Shown in pieces: positions 16,667-23,747 of a stretch of 36,685 nt of DNA (the first letter of the stretch is position 1; each line of letters opens with the position of its first letter). Below the pieces are notes generated by a model. That model made no database searches and was not told the origin of the DNA. It saw only the letters and a program-made list of their open reading frames with translations. Made by a program: the position numbers and the translations under genes. The stretch comes from a virus: IMG/VR virus record IMGVR_UViG_3300037264_006101, positions 1-36,685 of that record; one strand, written 5' to 3'.

Positions 16667-17008
16667 TTAACTCCGATCCTTGTTAACCGACATCGAGTGA
16701 TCGAATGCCTCGGGCCCAGGCTGCTCGAGCGCGACAGGCTCGGAGGCCACGGCGAGTCGTGGAGTGGGCTCGTCTGCCGCAGGCTCCGGCGGCCGCATCA
16801 GTGACTGCGCGCACTGGATCAGCGCGAGCCCTAGCTGCCCGGCCTGCCCCGGGTGCAGTGTGATGACGCGGTCGCTGCTCCCGAGCCCCAGCATCACCAT
16901 GCCACTCTTGTGGTTCGCGCCGACCTTCAGCTCTACCTGCGCTGGCACGCTGTTGGATGGGGCCTTGCTTGCCCGCCTGGCTCGCCTCGCCTTGCGATTC
17001 TCGATCAT
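16667..17008 (-). CDS. Unknown small protein with basic N-terminus
   Basis: ATG 17008 overlaps the preceding stop (ATGA); 113 residues. The N-terminus is strongly basic (MIENRKARRARRASKAPS), followed by a strand region (AQVELKVGANHKSGMVMLGL, DRVITLHPGQAGQL) and a helix. The C-terminal 40 residues are Pro- and Ala-rich and probably disordered. The ending SVNKDRS is next to paired GTTAAC sites. No family recognised. Confidence 0.74.
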   Translation of the reverse strand: MIENRKARRARRASKAPSNSVPAQVELKVGANHKSGMVMLGLGSSDRVITLHPGQAGQLGLALIQCAQSLMRPPEPAADEPTPRLAVASEPVALEQPGPEAFDHSMSVNKDRS

Positions 17009-17340
17009 ACCTTCCCTCCACGCCAAGCGACCTCGACATTGGCTGCCGCGACGTCCTCATAGCTGAGCACGCGAAGATCGGCCAGCAGCAGCTCGCAGCC
17101 GCAGTCTGCCGCATCCAGCAGCAGGATGTCGCCGCGCTCCGTCAGCGGCCCGAGTCGGGCCCGAGCCTCCACGGCCGCGGGGCCGTGAACCGCAAGCGTC
17201 TCCGTGTCGACATCGAGGCGCAGGTGCTCCAGCGGGCTCGAGCCGGCGAGGTTCAGCCCGCTCCGGAACACCCATCCCTCCGGACGAGCGGAGCGCAGGC
17301 GCACGGCAACCACACCAGGCCTCGACAGCAGCGTGATCAT
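17005..17340 (-). CDS. Unknown small protein
   Basis: This 111-residue product starts MITLLSRPGVVAVRLRSARP at an ATGA junction. It is mainly strands (LEHLRLDVDTETLAVHG) with a short helix (VEARARLGPLTERGDILLL) and a Cys pair (CGC) near residue 80. No family or catalytic motif was seen. It is in the middle of a run of coupled small genes and probably shares their transcript. Confidence 0.72.
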   Translation of the reverse strand: MITLLSRPGVVAVRLRSARPEGWVFRSGLNLAGSSPLEHLRLDVDTETLAVHGPAAVEARARLGPLTERGDILLLDAADCGCELLLADLRVLSYEDVAAANVEVAWRGGKV

Positions 17341-17552
17341 GGCGCCTCGTCGTAGTCGAGCCCGCGGTCATCAGCCAGCCACCGCGGGATGGCGAGGATG
17401 CCCTCGTCGCCTGGGCCGCTCACCTCGCTCCCGGGCCGCACCTGCGACACCGGGATGAGGCGGGTGCCGTCCGCAGTGTCGACGAGGAGCGACTGGCCAA
17501 GCTCCTTCACGACCTCTGCCCACAAGAAGACCGTGTCGCTCGGGTTACTCAT
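17337..17552 (-). CDS. Unknown small protein
   Basis: The 71 residues begin MSNPSDTVFLWAEVVKELGQ. The pattern of short strands (SLLVDTADGTRLIPVSQVRP) fits a small beta-barrel of the SH3 type, followed by an acidic tail. It overlaps the upstream gene by eight bases and the downstream one by four. Function unknown. Confidence 0.72.
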   Translation of the reverse strand: MSNPSDTVFLWAEVVKELGQSLLVDTADGTRLIPVSQVRPGSEVSGPGDEGILAIPRWLADDRGLDYDEAP

Positions 17553-17721
17553 CCGCCTCGTCCTCGCTTTTGATCGTGTCGGCCCAGTCGCGGCACGACT
17601 GAGCGATCGTCTCGAGGAACAAGATGCTGACGCTGCGGGGCATGCTCGAGTCGCAGCACCGGTGCCTATGGATCTCCTGCATCACTTCCTCGGCCTCGCG
17701 CTCGATCTCAGCGTCGGTCAT
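17545..17721 (-). CDS. Short acidic helical protein
   Basis: This 58-residue gene starts at ATG 17721 with GAGGGTGAGG just upstream. It is a helix (MTDAEIEREAEEVMQEIHRH), then RCCDSSMPRS and a second helix (ETIAQSCRDWADTIK). Acid residues dominate both ends. Three Cys might pair or bind metal. No family recognised. Confidence 0.66.
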   Translation of the reverse strand: MTDAEIEREAEEVMQEIHRHRCCDSSMPRSVSILFLETIAQSCRDWADTIKSEDEADE

Positions 17722-17731
17722 TGCCTCACCC

Positions 17732-18034
17732 TCAAACCCAGCCACAGCAGCCGCAGTAGTATCGATCGAACGGCTCGAACGGTCGATGCTCGAAGTACTC
17801 CAGTCGTTCGTCGCTCGGCTGCTCGGAGGCGCATAGCTCGCCAAGCTCATACCTTCGGCCTCGGCGCTCCGAATAGACAGGTGACCGCCCGTGGTAGCGG
17901 CAGCGCGCGCGGCGTATGACCAATCTCGGCTGCTCCGTCGCTGGCTCCGCGCAGAGGCAGATCGCGCACGATGGCCTGCCATCGGAGGTCGCGGTCGCGG
18001 CGTGTCCGCAGGCCAGCATCGGGCGCGCCTTCAT
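17732..18034 (-). CDS. Small Cys-rich, putative zinc-binding protein
   Basis: The 100 residues begin MKARPMLACGHAATATSDGR. Cys and His are placed as CGH, CAICLC, CRYHG and a final CGCCGWV, enough for two zinc sites. The first part (ACGH...G.PSCAIC) resembles a zinc ribbon that is often seen in small phage proteins. It overlaps its upstream neighbour by ATGA. Possible nucleic-acid or protein-binding role; no family name can be given. Confidence 0.72.
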   Translation of the reverse strand: MKARPMLACGHAATATSDGRPSCAICLCAEPATEQPRLVIRRARCRYHGRSPVYSERRGRRYELGELCASEQPSDERLEYFEHRPFEPFDRYYCGCCGWV

Positions 18035-18252
18035 CGCTCCACCTCGTTGCGCTCTCCTGCACGCCGCTTGAACCTCTCGAGCCGATGGCCGGTTCTGCGC
18101 AGTGCGTCGTTCGCGTACCGAATCGCCGCTGGGTTCACCAGCTCGAAGGCGCTACCAGTGTTCAGCAGTGCCCTGGCAAGGCCCTCGGCCGCATCCTCGA
18201 CGGCCGCCACCAGCCGGCCCTCTCGCTCGGCATCCTCCGGGCCGCCGCTCAT
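18031..18252 (-). CDS. Small helical protein
   Basis: This 73-residue protein (MSGGPEDAEREGRLVAAVED) is predicted to be helical almost throughout (AAEGLARALLNTG, AAIRYANDALRRTGHRLERF) with a basic C-terminus. ATGA overlaps join it to genes on both sides. No family recognised. Confidence 0.72.
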   Translation of the reverse strand: MSGGPEDAEREGRLVAAVEDAAEGLARALLNTGSAFELVNPAAIRYANDALRRTGHRLERFKRRAGERNEVER

Positions 18253-18413
18253 GGCGCGGCCTCGATCCTGTTGAGCTTCACCGCAAGCTCGACGACGAGC
18301 GCCAACAGGCGCTTCCCTGCGTCGGCCCCGTTGCGGATGTCGCGCAGTGCGAGCGCCACGTCATCCCTCTTGAGCCGCCTGTTCGCCTCGCGCAGTTGTC
18401 CCACGTCGATCAT
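18249..18413 (-). CDS. Very short helical protein after the J-domain gene
   Basis: The 54 residues start at ATG 18413, overlapping the J-domain gene stop (ATGA). The sequence is helical: MIDVGQLREANRRLKRDDVA, then DAGKRLLALVVELAVKLNRI. The ATGA junctions on both sides and the high-GC third positions support it as a real gene. Function unknown. Confidence 0.7.
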   Translation of the reverse strand: MIDVGQLREANRRLKRDDVALALRDIRNGADAGKRLLALVVELAVKLNRIEAAP

Positions 18414-19015
18414 CGCAGCTCCCTCCGGGCCTGCTCCCAGGCGCGGTTCAGCTCGACCATCCGCTCGTGGCTGCCGCCAGCGTCCGGATGGGCGCTCCTG
18501 GCGAGGAGGCGGTACTTCGCCTCTGCGCAGTCCAGGGTTGTCCTGGCCTGGTCTACGCCCAGCACATCGGACCAGGGGCGGGGTGGGTTCTCCGACGCAA
18601 GCGCACGGAACCCGATGAACGCGCGCTCCAGGATCTCGCTCGCCCCGCAGCGCTCGAGCTGGCGCAGGGCCTCCACCGCCAGCCCTAGTGCGCGCACGTT
18701 GTCGCGGAGTGTCATCCACTTGCTGCACGCCATCACGTTCGCGGCCCCGTCGCGACCGATCCAGTAGACCGCGGCGGCAGCGTCCAGTGGCTCGCTCGCG
18801 CGAGCGTAGGGCAGGCCGTCTCCTCGTACCGGCTGGTTGGTGGAGAGCACGACGCGCGTTGCCCCGAGCTGTCGCAGCTCCTTGAGTAGGCGGGCGCGCG
18901 CCGCCGTGAACGCCAGGCCGTACTGGCTGCGCTTCCTCTGTCCGACCTGGATCATCTGCCACCCCGCGGGCCATGCCAGCGGGTAGGCGTCGGGTAGCTC
19001 GATTGCACTCCTCAT
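18410..19015 (-). CDS. J-domain protein (DnaJ-like C-terminus)
   Basis: It is likely to recruit and stimulate a host DnaK chaperone. ATG 19015 has AGGGAGG upstream; 201 residues. The C-terminal J domain (about 146-201) reads WSDVLGVDQARTTLDCAEAK, YRLLARSAHPDAGGSHERM and ELNRAWEQARRELR, with the essential HPD at 176-178. The N-terminal 140 residues (VVLSTNQPVRGDGLPYA, GRDGAANVMACSKW) form a separate conserved-looking module that I cannot name. A C-terminal J domain with such an N-terminal module is known in some phages and prophages. The role in this phage, folding or replisome remodelling, is inference. Confidence 0.88.
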   Translation of the reverse strand: MRSAIELPDAYPLAWPAGWQMIQVGQRKRSQYGLAFTAARARLLKELRQLGATRVVLSTNQPVRGDGLPYARASEPLDAAAAVYWIGRDGAANVMACSKWMTLRDNVRALGLAVEALRQLERCGASEILERAFIGFRALASENPPRPWSDVLGVDQARTTLDCAEAKYRLLARSAHPDAGGSHERMVELNRAWEQARRELR

Positions 19016-19050
19016 GGTCCTCCCTCTCTCTCTTACTGGCACCGTACGTG

Positions 19051-19539
19051 TCAGTCACGCTCGCGCACTTCGGCACGCGCCGCCACTCGTCCCCGCTTAT
19101 GCAGCGACCCCAGCAGCTCGTCGGCCTGCCCCGGCCACTCCTCCCGCGGCGCCGGGTTGCTGCCCAGGATCGCGTCGTGGTGCTCCGGCCCGCACACCTC
19201 GCGGAACAGCCGGTGGTAGACGAACTCCTCGGCCCGCCCCGGCGGTCGCCTGAGCGACAGCTCAGAGAGCGCTCCGAGCATCTCGGCTCGCGTCGGCTGC
19301 GCCATGTCCCCGCGCTCGCGCCAGCGCTCGATCAGCTCGCGGGCATGGTGCTCGTACACCGCATCACTGAGCATGATGATGTACGGCGTTGGGCACAGGT
19401 GCGCGAAGGCGTCCCGCGCGTCAAGCTCGTCGCACAGCTCCTCGGCGACGCCCATCAGCTCGAGCCCGCGCATGACGCGCGAGGTGGACCGGCGCACATC
19501 CCTGCACAGGCCCTCAAGTGCTCCGTCGACGTTCTCCAT
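19051..19539 (-). CDS. Unknown helical protein
   Basis: The 162 residues begin at ATG 19539 after GGAGGGA, overlapping the glycosylase-like gene end by 26 bases. Helices dominate (VDGALEGLCRDVRRSTSRVM, ELCDELDARDAFAHL, ELIERWRERGDM). The acidic, charged composition with no Cys cluster suggests a soluble interaction protein. No family recognised. It lies directly before the J-domain gene. Confidence 0.75.
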   Translation of the reverse strand: MENVDGALEGLCRDVRRSTSRVMRGLELMGVAEELCDELDARDAFAHLCPTPYIIMLSDAVYEHHARELIERWRERGDMAQPTRAEMLGALSELSLRRPPGRAEEFVYHRLFREVCGPEHHDAILGSNPAPREEWPGQADELLGSLHKRGRVAARAEVRERD

Positions 19540-20062
19540 TGTGACTCCCTCCGTCGTGCGCGGACATCGCGCACATCGTCGTCTGCTCCGGCTCGAGGCC
19601 GAGGATGGCGAGCAGCTCGCGCCGCGCCAGTTCCCGGTTCGCCGGGTCGTTCCACCAGCGCGAGGCGCCGGACGGGTGAGGGACGATGCAGGCCGCGAAC
19701 CCGCACTCGTGCTCCGCCCACTCGAACAGCCCGAGCCTCGGGCCGGCAAGGCCGACGGCGCCGCCGGCGAAGCACCACGCCACGGCGCGACCAGCCAGCA
19801 GCACGCGGCGACCGGCCAGGGTTGGCGCGAGGCGCTCTGCGGCTGCGCGGCCCTCCGCCATCGGGAAGGCGTCACCGGAGCAGCCCGCCGCGACCGGCCC
19901 CGGCCAGTAGTCGAGCAGGTTGCGCGGCTCCACAGAGGCCCGCAGCGCGGCCGTGGAGACCCCGAGCAGCCTTGCCAGGCGGTCGCTGGCCGGTCCTCGA
20001 AACGCGCCTCTCCCTTGCGAGGTGCGCGCGGGGGCCTGCCCGACCAGCACCGGCACGCTCAC
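19514..20062 (-). CDS. Uracil-DNA glycosylase superfamily protein
   Basis: It is expected to bind or cut damaged bases such as uracil in DNA. GTG 20062 (GTGA overlap) gives 182 residues that start directly in the first strand: MSVPVLVGQAPARTSQGRGA. This is motif A in the GQAP form. FRGPASDRLARLLG, RNLLDYWPG and RRVLLAGRAVAWCF follow, and the family motif near the end is PHPSG at 128-132 (usual form HPS). The layout resembles family 4/5-like phage glycosylases, but no four-Cys iron-sulphur cluster is visible. Activity on uracil is inference; the catalytic residue in motif A is not certain. Confidence 0.78.
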   Translation of the reverse strand: MSVPVLVGQAPARTSQGRGAFRGPASDRLARLLGVSTAALRASVEPRNLLDYWPGPVAAGCSGDAFPMAEGRAAAERLAPTLAGRRVLLAGRAVAWCFAGGAVGLAGPRLGLFEWAEHECGFAACIVPHPSGASRWWNDPANRELARRELLAILGLEPEQTTMCAMSAHDGGSHNGERRRST

Positions 20063-20277
20063 CCTACGCGCTCCCAGTCGACCACGAGCGTCTCCACGGT
20101 GACGTAGACCGTCCCGCGTCTCATGTCTGGCCCAGTCAGGCACACCACTCCAGCCACGTCTACTGCGACAACGAGCCAGCCGGAACGCTCGCCCCTGTGC
20201 CGCCACAGCTCCCCGGTGCGAACTATCAGCGCCGGCTCATGCCAGATCTGATCCATCTGCATCATCCCCGTCAGCAT
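20059..20277 (-). CDS. Small protein of unknown function
   Basis: The 72 residues start at ATG 20277, with AGGAG five bases before it (MLTGMMQMDQIWHEPALIVR). The core is beta-rich: TGELWRHRGERSGWLVVAVD, VAGVVCLTGPDMRRGTVYVT. This resembles small SH3- or KOW-like barrels. It couples to the glycosylase-like gene through a GTGA overlap. No family name. Confidence 0.68.
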   Translation of the reverse strand: MLTGMMQMDQIWHEPALIVRTGELWRHRGERSGWLVVAVDVAGVVCLTGPDMRRGTVYVTVETLVVDWERVG

Positions 20278-20285
20278 CTTCTCTC

Positions 20286-20438
20286 CTACCATCGAATCGT
20301 GCAGCCTCGTAGCACGATGCTGCAGCACGCGACACCTGCGACGCGCTGGCCGCTCTGGCTCGTTGTCTCGAACTCGCGAGACGTGAGGAGCGAGTCGTCC
20401 TCGGAGCACCGCAGGAGGGCCGGCGCGCCGACGGTCAC
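20286..20438 (-). CDS. Possible 50-residue protein
   Basis: A GTG at 20438 overlaps the preceding stop as GTGA, the same junction style as many genes here, and opens 50 codons (MTVGAPALLRCSEDDSLLTS) ending in TAG at 20286. It carries CC near residue 39. No homology can be judged. Without this gene the stretch would be a 157-base gap, which supports it slightly. Confidence 0.45.
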   Translation of the reverse strand: MTVGAPALLRCSEDDSLLTSREFETTSQSGQRVAGVACCSIVLRGCTIRW

Positions 20439-20695
20439 GTCTCATCTCCTTCCTTGTACTCCCACACGTTCTCATCCCACAGCGCGCGTGCCTGCTTGAT
20501 GTCGAACGGCGCGCACCCGTCGCCGCCATCCACGCGCATGAGCACCAGCGCTGGTGGATCGCCGAGGTCCAGCTCGTCTTGCAGCCTGGCCTCCGCCTCC
20601 GGCATCGCCTCGAACACGGCCGCCTCGAGCGACGCTGCCTCCACCTCGACCTCGATGCGGATCACGGACTCCAGGATGAACCTGAACTCTGGCAT
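20435..20695 (-). CDS. Small acidic alpha/beta protein
   Basis: The 86 residues begin MPEFRFILESVIRIEVEVEA, after GGAAGGTAGG. A strand pair is followed by a helix (ASLEAAVFEAMPEAEARLQD), a strand (PPALVLMRVD) and a C-terminal helix (IKQARALWDENVWEY). It is strongly acidic. Composition and size fit DNA-mimic or anti-host proteins as well as structural ones; no family can be assigned. Confidence 0.7.
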   Translation of the reverse strand: MPEFRFILESVIRIEVEVEAASLEAAVFEAMPEAEARLQDELDLGDPPALVLMRVDGGDGCAPFDIKQARALWDENVWEYKEGDET

Positions 20696-20701
20696 CCTTG
20701 C

Positions 20702-21442
20702 CTACCTTCCTCTGGCGCCGCTTGCGCTGCACGCCGTCGTTGTCCTGATACCTCCGGTCTCCAGCCCGGCCCAGTGCATCGTGAGCTGCAGCGGGTCCGA
20801 GGTGCCGAACTCGGCCTCCGCCGTCCGTCTCCAGGCGGCGGGGCCGCGCGTCCTGAACTCGTGCGCCCACAGGAGAGCGAGCGGAAGCGGCAACATGAAC
20901 TGCGGGAGCCCAAGCTCGTCGCTGATGTCCGCGCAGGCCGCGACCACACCCTTGTTCTGCACTCTGAAGTCCGGGCTCGCCACGTCGGCACCAGGAACGG
21001 AGCACGCGGCCGGGGCCGTGTCACCGAGCGCGAGGTACATGCGGCACGTTCTCGGCCGGTCCTCGTACACGGAGCAGTCGCCGTCCGTCGTGAGGAGCAC
21101 GCACGAGATGCTTCGACGCTGCCAGGTGAGCGTCGTCGTGCCCGGCTGCCCCATCGCCTCAACCTGCGCGCGACACAGGTGCTGCCCGCTGCGCTGGAAC
21201 CACTCGGCACGCCCGGCCTCGTCCAGCGCGACATGGATGGCCATCGCCTCCGCCATCGAGCACGTCACCACCAGGCGGCAGCAGGCGGTGCAGTCGCGCC
21301 GGCACGCCACCGGCATGTCGTCGGCGAAGGCGAGCGTTGCCGCCTCGCACAGCGCGTCCACGTTCCCTCCGACCACGCGCAGCGCGCGCCTGGCCGCCTC
21401 CGGTATCTGCCTCGCGATCGGTCCCTCGCGCTCCCTGCTCAT
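20702..21442 (-). CDS. YkgJ-like Cys-cluster protein
   Basis: ATG 21442 has GGAGGTAG before it; 246 residues. Cys are arranged as in YkgJ-type Fe-S/zinc proteins: ACRRDCTACCRLVVTCS near residue 50, then DGDCSVYEDRPRTCRMYL near 125, and AACSVPG. The CxxCC followed by C...RP..CR is the family hallmark. Its function is unknown; a metal-bound enzyme or oxidase-related role is discussed for relatives. The C-terminal 90 residues are helical. The gene heads the accessory operon downstream of the 262-base gap and so may sit behind a promoter. Confidence 0.82.
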   Translation of the reverse strand: MSREREGPIARQIPEAARRALRVVGGNVDALCEAATLAFADDMPVACRRDCTACCRLVVTCSMAEAMAIHVALDEAGRAEWFQRSGQHLCRAQVEAMGQPGTTTLTWQRRSISCVLLTTDGDCSVYEDRPRTCRMYLALGDTAPAACSVPGADVASPDFRVQNKGVVAACADISDELGLPQFMLPLPLALLWAHEFRTRGPAAWRRTAEAEFGTSDPLQLTMHWAGLETGGIRTTTACSASGARGR

Positions 21443-21465
21443 GCTACCTCCGCTCTGGTGGTTGG

Positions 21466-21492
21466 AGCGGGCCTCGTATCGCCCGGCCCGCT
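21466..21492. other. Perfect 8-bp inverted repeat
   Basis: AGCGGGCC and GGCCCGCT are separated by 11 bases, making a strong stem just upstream of the YkgJ-like gene. There is no T-run on either strand, so it is a stem in the 5' leader or an operator rather than a terminator. Confidence 0.5.
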
Positions 21493-21513
21493 ACGATTCA
21501 ATATAAGTCGGAA

Positions 21514-21559
21514 AGGTCAAGCCGAATCTGCCCTGGCCATGCAAGTTTCCAGGTCAAGC
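21514..21559 (-). repeat. Paired GCTTGACCT repeats, candidate promoter elements
   Basis: On the minus strand GCTTGACCT occurs at 21559-21551 and again at 21522-21514, 37 bases apart. Each is followed a few bases later by ACTT and an AT-containing step (ACTTGCAT, ACTTATAT). TTGACC resembles a -35 box, but no -10 box at 17 bases is seen. They may be binding sites of a phage regulator. Confidence 0.4.
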
Positions 21560-21704
21560 AAAAGGCGCCCGTCGGCCGAGAGAGCCCGACCACTGGGACG
21601 GGGCCCAGTCGCCCCTGTAGTGCCCGATCGGCGGGGTCCCGGCGCAGATAGGCGGGACAGCGGCCCGGGGCGGCCCAAGGGGCGCCCAGTGGCAGGACGG
21701 GGCC

Positions 21705-23747
21705 TTAGTTGGCCCCGACGCGCAGCGCCATCTCGGCGAGCCCGGCCGCCACCCGCGCCTCCCCGCTGCCGTCCGAGTGTCCGTTGCCGTTCGGGGGAGC
21801 GTCGACGCGGCGCCTGCGCTCCCGCCTCCGCAGCTTCCTGCGCACCATGCGCGCCAGCTCTCGGGCAAACCACGATGCCATTAAGTGATCGCCCGTATGC
21901 GAGCGCGGATCGTACTGCAGCAGCTCGCGGAGCCACTCCCGCACCTCGTCGTCGCAGTCCCCGCGCACCGTGTCGGCGAAGCACCGGGCGCCCTGGTTCG
22001 GGATGATCCACCGCTCCGCCTCGAACTCCGCCGCCAGGCTCTCGACGCCGAAGGCCGGGTCCACCTTGTTCCTCCCGGTCGTGAATGCGCGCACCGGGAT
22101 CACCACGTCCATCTCCCGGGCGAGCTGCACGATGAAGTCCTGCGCCGCGTTGTTCTCCACCATGAACATTCCGCCGAGGTCGTCGTAGGTGCCCTTCAGG
22201 TTGTTGAGTATCTGCGACGCCTTCCACCGCCCGGCCCGCACGCGCAGCACCTGCCTGTCGTCGTTGGGGTGGATGAACAGGCTGAAGATGACCGACACGT
22301 CGTTACGAGCCAGTTGCCCGACGCCGAGGTCAACCCCGTGCACCACGAAGGAGTCATCCGGGAGCTCGTCGGCCAGCTCCGCGTAGACCGGCACGCCATC
22401 TCCGCGCCGGAGGCACGCGTCGAGCCAGGTGTGGTTGAACCTGCGGGCCTCCTCGTCGTAGGGGCGCAGCTCCATCTGGCGGGCGTACTCGAGGTCGCCG
22501 AAGTCGACGCGCTTCTCCGCCAGGCGCTCCGGCGACCAGCGCCCCGGGTCGACTATGCGGCCCTCCTCGTCCTCGATGGCGCAGCGCTCGGCGGCCCACC
22601 CGTCCTTTTCCAGCTCGTGGGCGAGGTCATCCGGGTGCCAGGCGTTCGTGAGGAGGAGGACCTGGCTGCGCCGCGTGAGTCGGGAGAAGAGGGTGGCGCG
22701 GACCCAGGCGGAGACGGCCTCGCGCTGCGCGGCGGTGCGGGTGTTGTCGGCGTCGAGGATGTCGTCGAGGATGAGCAGGTCGATGCGCGAGCCCTGGACC
22801 GCGCCGTGGAGCCCGAGGGCCTGGACGGTCGGGTCGCGGCTGGTGAGCGGGCGGGCGACGGTGATCTCGTTGTCGGTCCACTTCGAGCCCGGGCGGAGGC
22901 GCGGGAAGATCTCGCGCAGCTCGTGGGACCGCTCGATCATGCCCTTGATGACGCCGAGGGGCTTCTTGGCCTGCTTCTCCGTGGCGCCGATGATGGCGAC
23001 GCGGATGGTCGGGTCCTGGCCGATGCGCATGAGCGTGCGGCCCACTGTTAATTGCGAGGAGTTGTGTGTCACCACGTAGTCGCGCCCTGCCAGGTACGTC
23101 TGGTCCGGCGAGCTGACGCCGATGCAGCGCACGGGGCGCGTAGCTATCCGTCGAATTGACATGACGTTTCGCCATCGTGCAGATCCGGCCGTTGGAATCA
23201 TCCAGCGACCTTTGGCCATCTGCTTCGTGCTGACCACCCGCTCGCGCCCTCGCCTCAGCACGCGATCCGTGGCGCTGCGGGCAACCCACAGGTGGTCGGC
23301 GTCCGCGCAGATGCTCGCCCCGTCGTCGAACTCGAGCCGGTACAGCTCGCGGTCGAGCATGGTCGGAGTCGCGAACGTGACTCGGCAGGTACGCCCGTGC
23401 CGATCGAAGACCTCGTCCCCTACGCCCAGCTCCCCGAGCGCCGTCCAGCCTCCTGGCGTTGGGATCGGCGTGTCGAGCGGGAGCGCCTTCCCACTCTCGG
23501 GAAAGGCCCATAGAACGAAGCGAGCGTGCTGACTTGCGCGCACCTGCCACCGCTCGTGGTGAGGGAGCTGGACGAGACGCTCGCCGGTCTCCTCGTCGCG
23601 CATCACGTACTCGATGAACGTGCTCGGGTCGTGGCGCGCGATGTCCACGCGCTGCCGGCGGTACTCGGTCCACGCCGCCCCCAGGTCCTCGAGCGCCTGC
23701 GGGTCGGGGGCTCCCGGGCTGTCAGCCGACACCCTGGTCCTTGCCAC
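21705..23747 (-). CDS. terL: Terminase large subunit (TerL) with in-frame intein
   Basis: TerL is the ATP-driven motor that packages DNA and cuts it at the head. The 680-residue precursor holds an intein at 88-229; splicing would leave 538 residues, a normal TerL length. The joined exteins restore the P-loop FPESGK-SSQL across the junction. Walker B is LLILDDI (324-330), followed by LDADNTRTAAQREAVSAW; the coupling region is SQVLLLTNAWHPDDL. The nuclease domain starts at VVHGVDLGVGQLARNDVSV, with further acidic motifs downstream, and the C-terminus is basic. The start ATG overlaps the end of the small-terminase gene by 26 bases. Without splicing the ATPase site would be interrupted, so function should depend on it. 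Confidence 0.93.
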   Translation of the reverse strand: MARTRVSADSPGAPDPQALEDLGAAWTEYRRQRVDIARHDPSTFIEYVMRDEETGERLVQLPHHERWQVRASQHARFVLWAFPESGKALPLDTPIPTPGGWTALGELGVGDEVFDRHGRTCRVTFATPTMLDRELYRLEFDDGASICADADHLWVARSATDRVLRRGRERVVSTKQMAKGRWMIPTAGSARWRNVMSIRRIATRPVRCIGVSSPDQTYLAGRDYVVTHNSSQLTVGRTLMRIGQDPTIRVAIIGATEKQAKKPLGVIKGMIERSHELREIFPRLRPGSKWTDNEITVARPLTSRDPTVQALGLHGAVQGSRIDLLILDDILDADNTRTAAQREAVSAWVRATLFSRLTRRSQVLLLTNAWHPDDLAHELEKDGWAAERCAIEDEEGRIVDPGRWSPERLAEKRVDFGDLEYARQMELRPYDEEARRFNHTWLDACLRRGDGVPVYAELADELPDDSFVVHGVDLGVGQLARNDVSVIFSLFIHPNDDRQVLRVRAGRWKASQILNNLKGTYDDLGGMFMVENNAAQDFIVQLAREMDVVIPVRAFTTGRNKVDPAFGVESLAAEFEAERWIIPNQGARCFADTVRGDCDDEVREWLRELLQYDPRSHTGDHLMASWFARELARMVRRKLRRRERRRRVDAPPNGNGHSDGSGEARVAAGLAEMALRVGAN
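23061..23486 (-). other. Intein in TerL P-loop, class 3-like mini-intein
   Basis: The 142-residue insert (residues 88-229) starts with Ala rather than Cys or Ser (ALPLDTPIPTPGGWTALGE) and ends in VVTHN before a Ser. It has block A (TPIPTPGGW), block B (ADADHLW, Trp 154), block F (VRCIGVSSPDQTYLAG, Cys 208) and block G (THN, Thr 227). Ala 1 with Trp, Cys and Thr at these places is the WCT signature of class 3 inteins, which start splicing from the block F Cys. No homing endonuclease domain is present. Family knowledge is from memory. Confidence 0.88.

Larger units (their letters stand above)
21443..21704. other. 262-base non-coding gap between large terminase and accessory operon
   Basis: This is the longest non-coding stretch in the window and has the local low in GC. 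It contains a perfect 8-bp inverted repeat, the two GCTTGACCT repeats described separately, and a CTTATATTGAATC segment on the minus strand. No gene with a ribosome site was seen on either strand. A start or end of transcription is likely here. Confidence 0.55.

Noticed and set aside
21466-21492. 8-bp inverted repeat as an intrinsic terminator
   Set aside because: No T-run follows on either strand.
21517-22227. A minus-strand frame crossing the large terminase end and the gap
   Set aside because: It is out of frame with TerL, Gly/Arg-rich and has no ribosome site.
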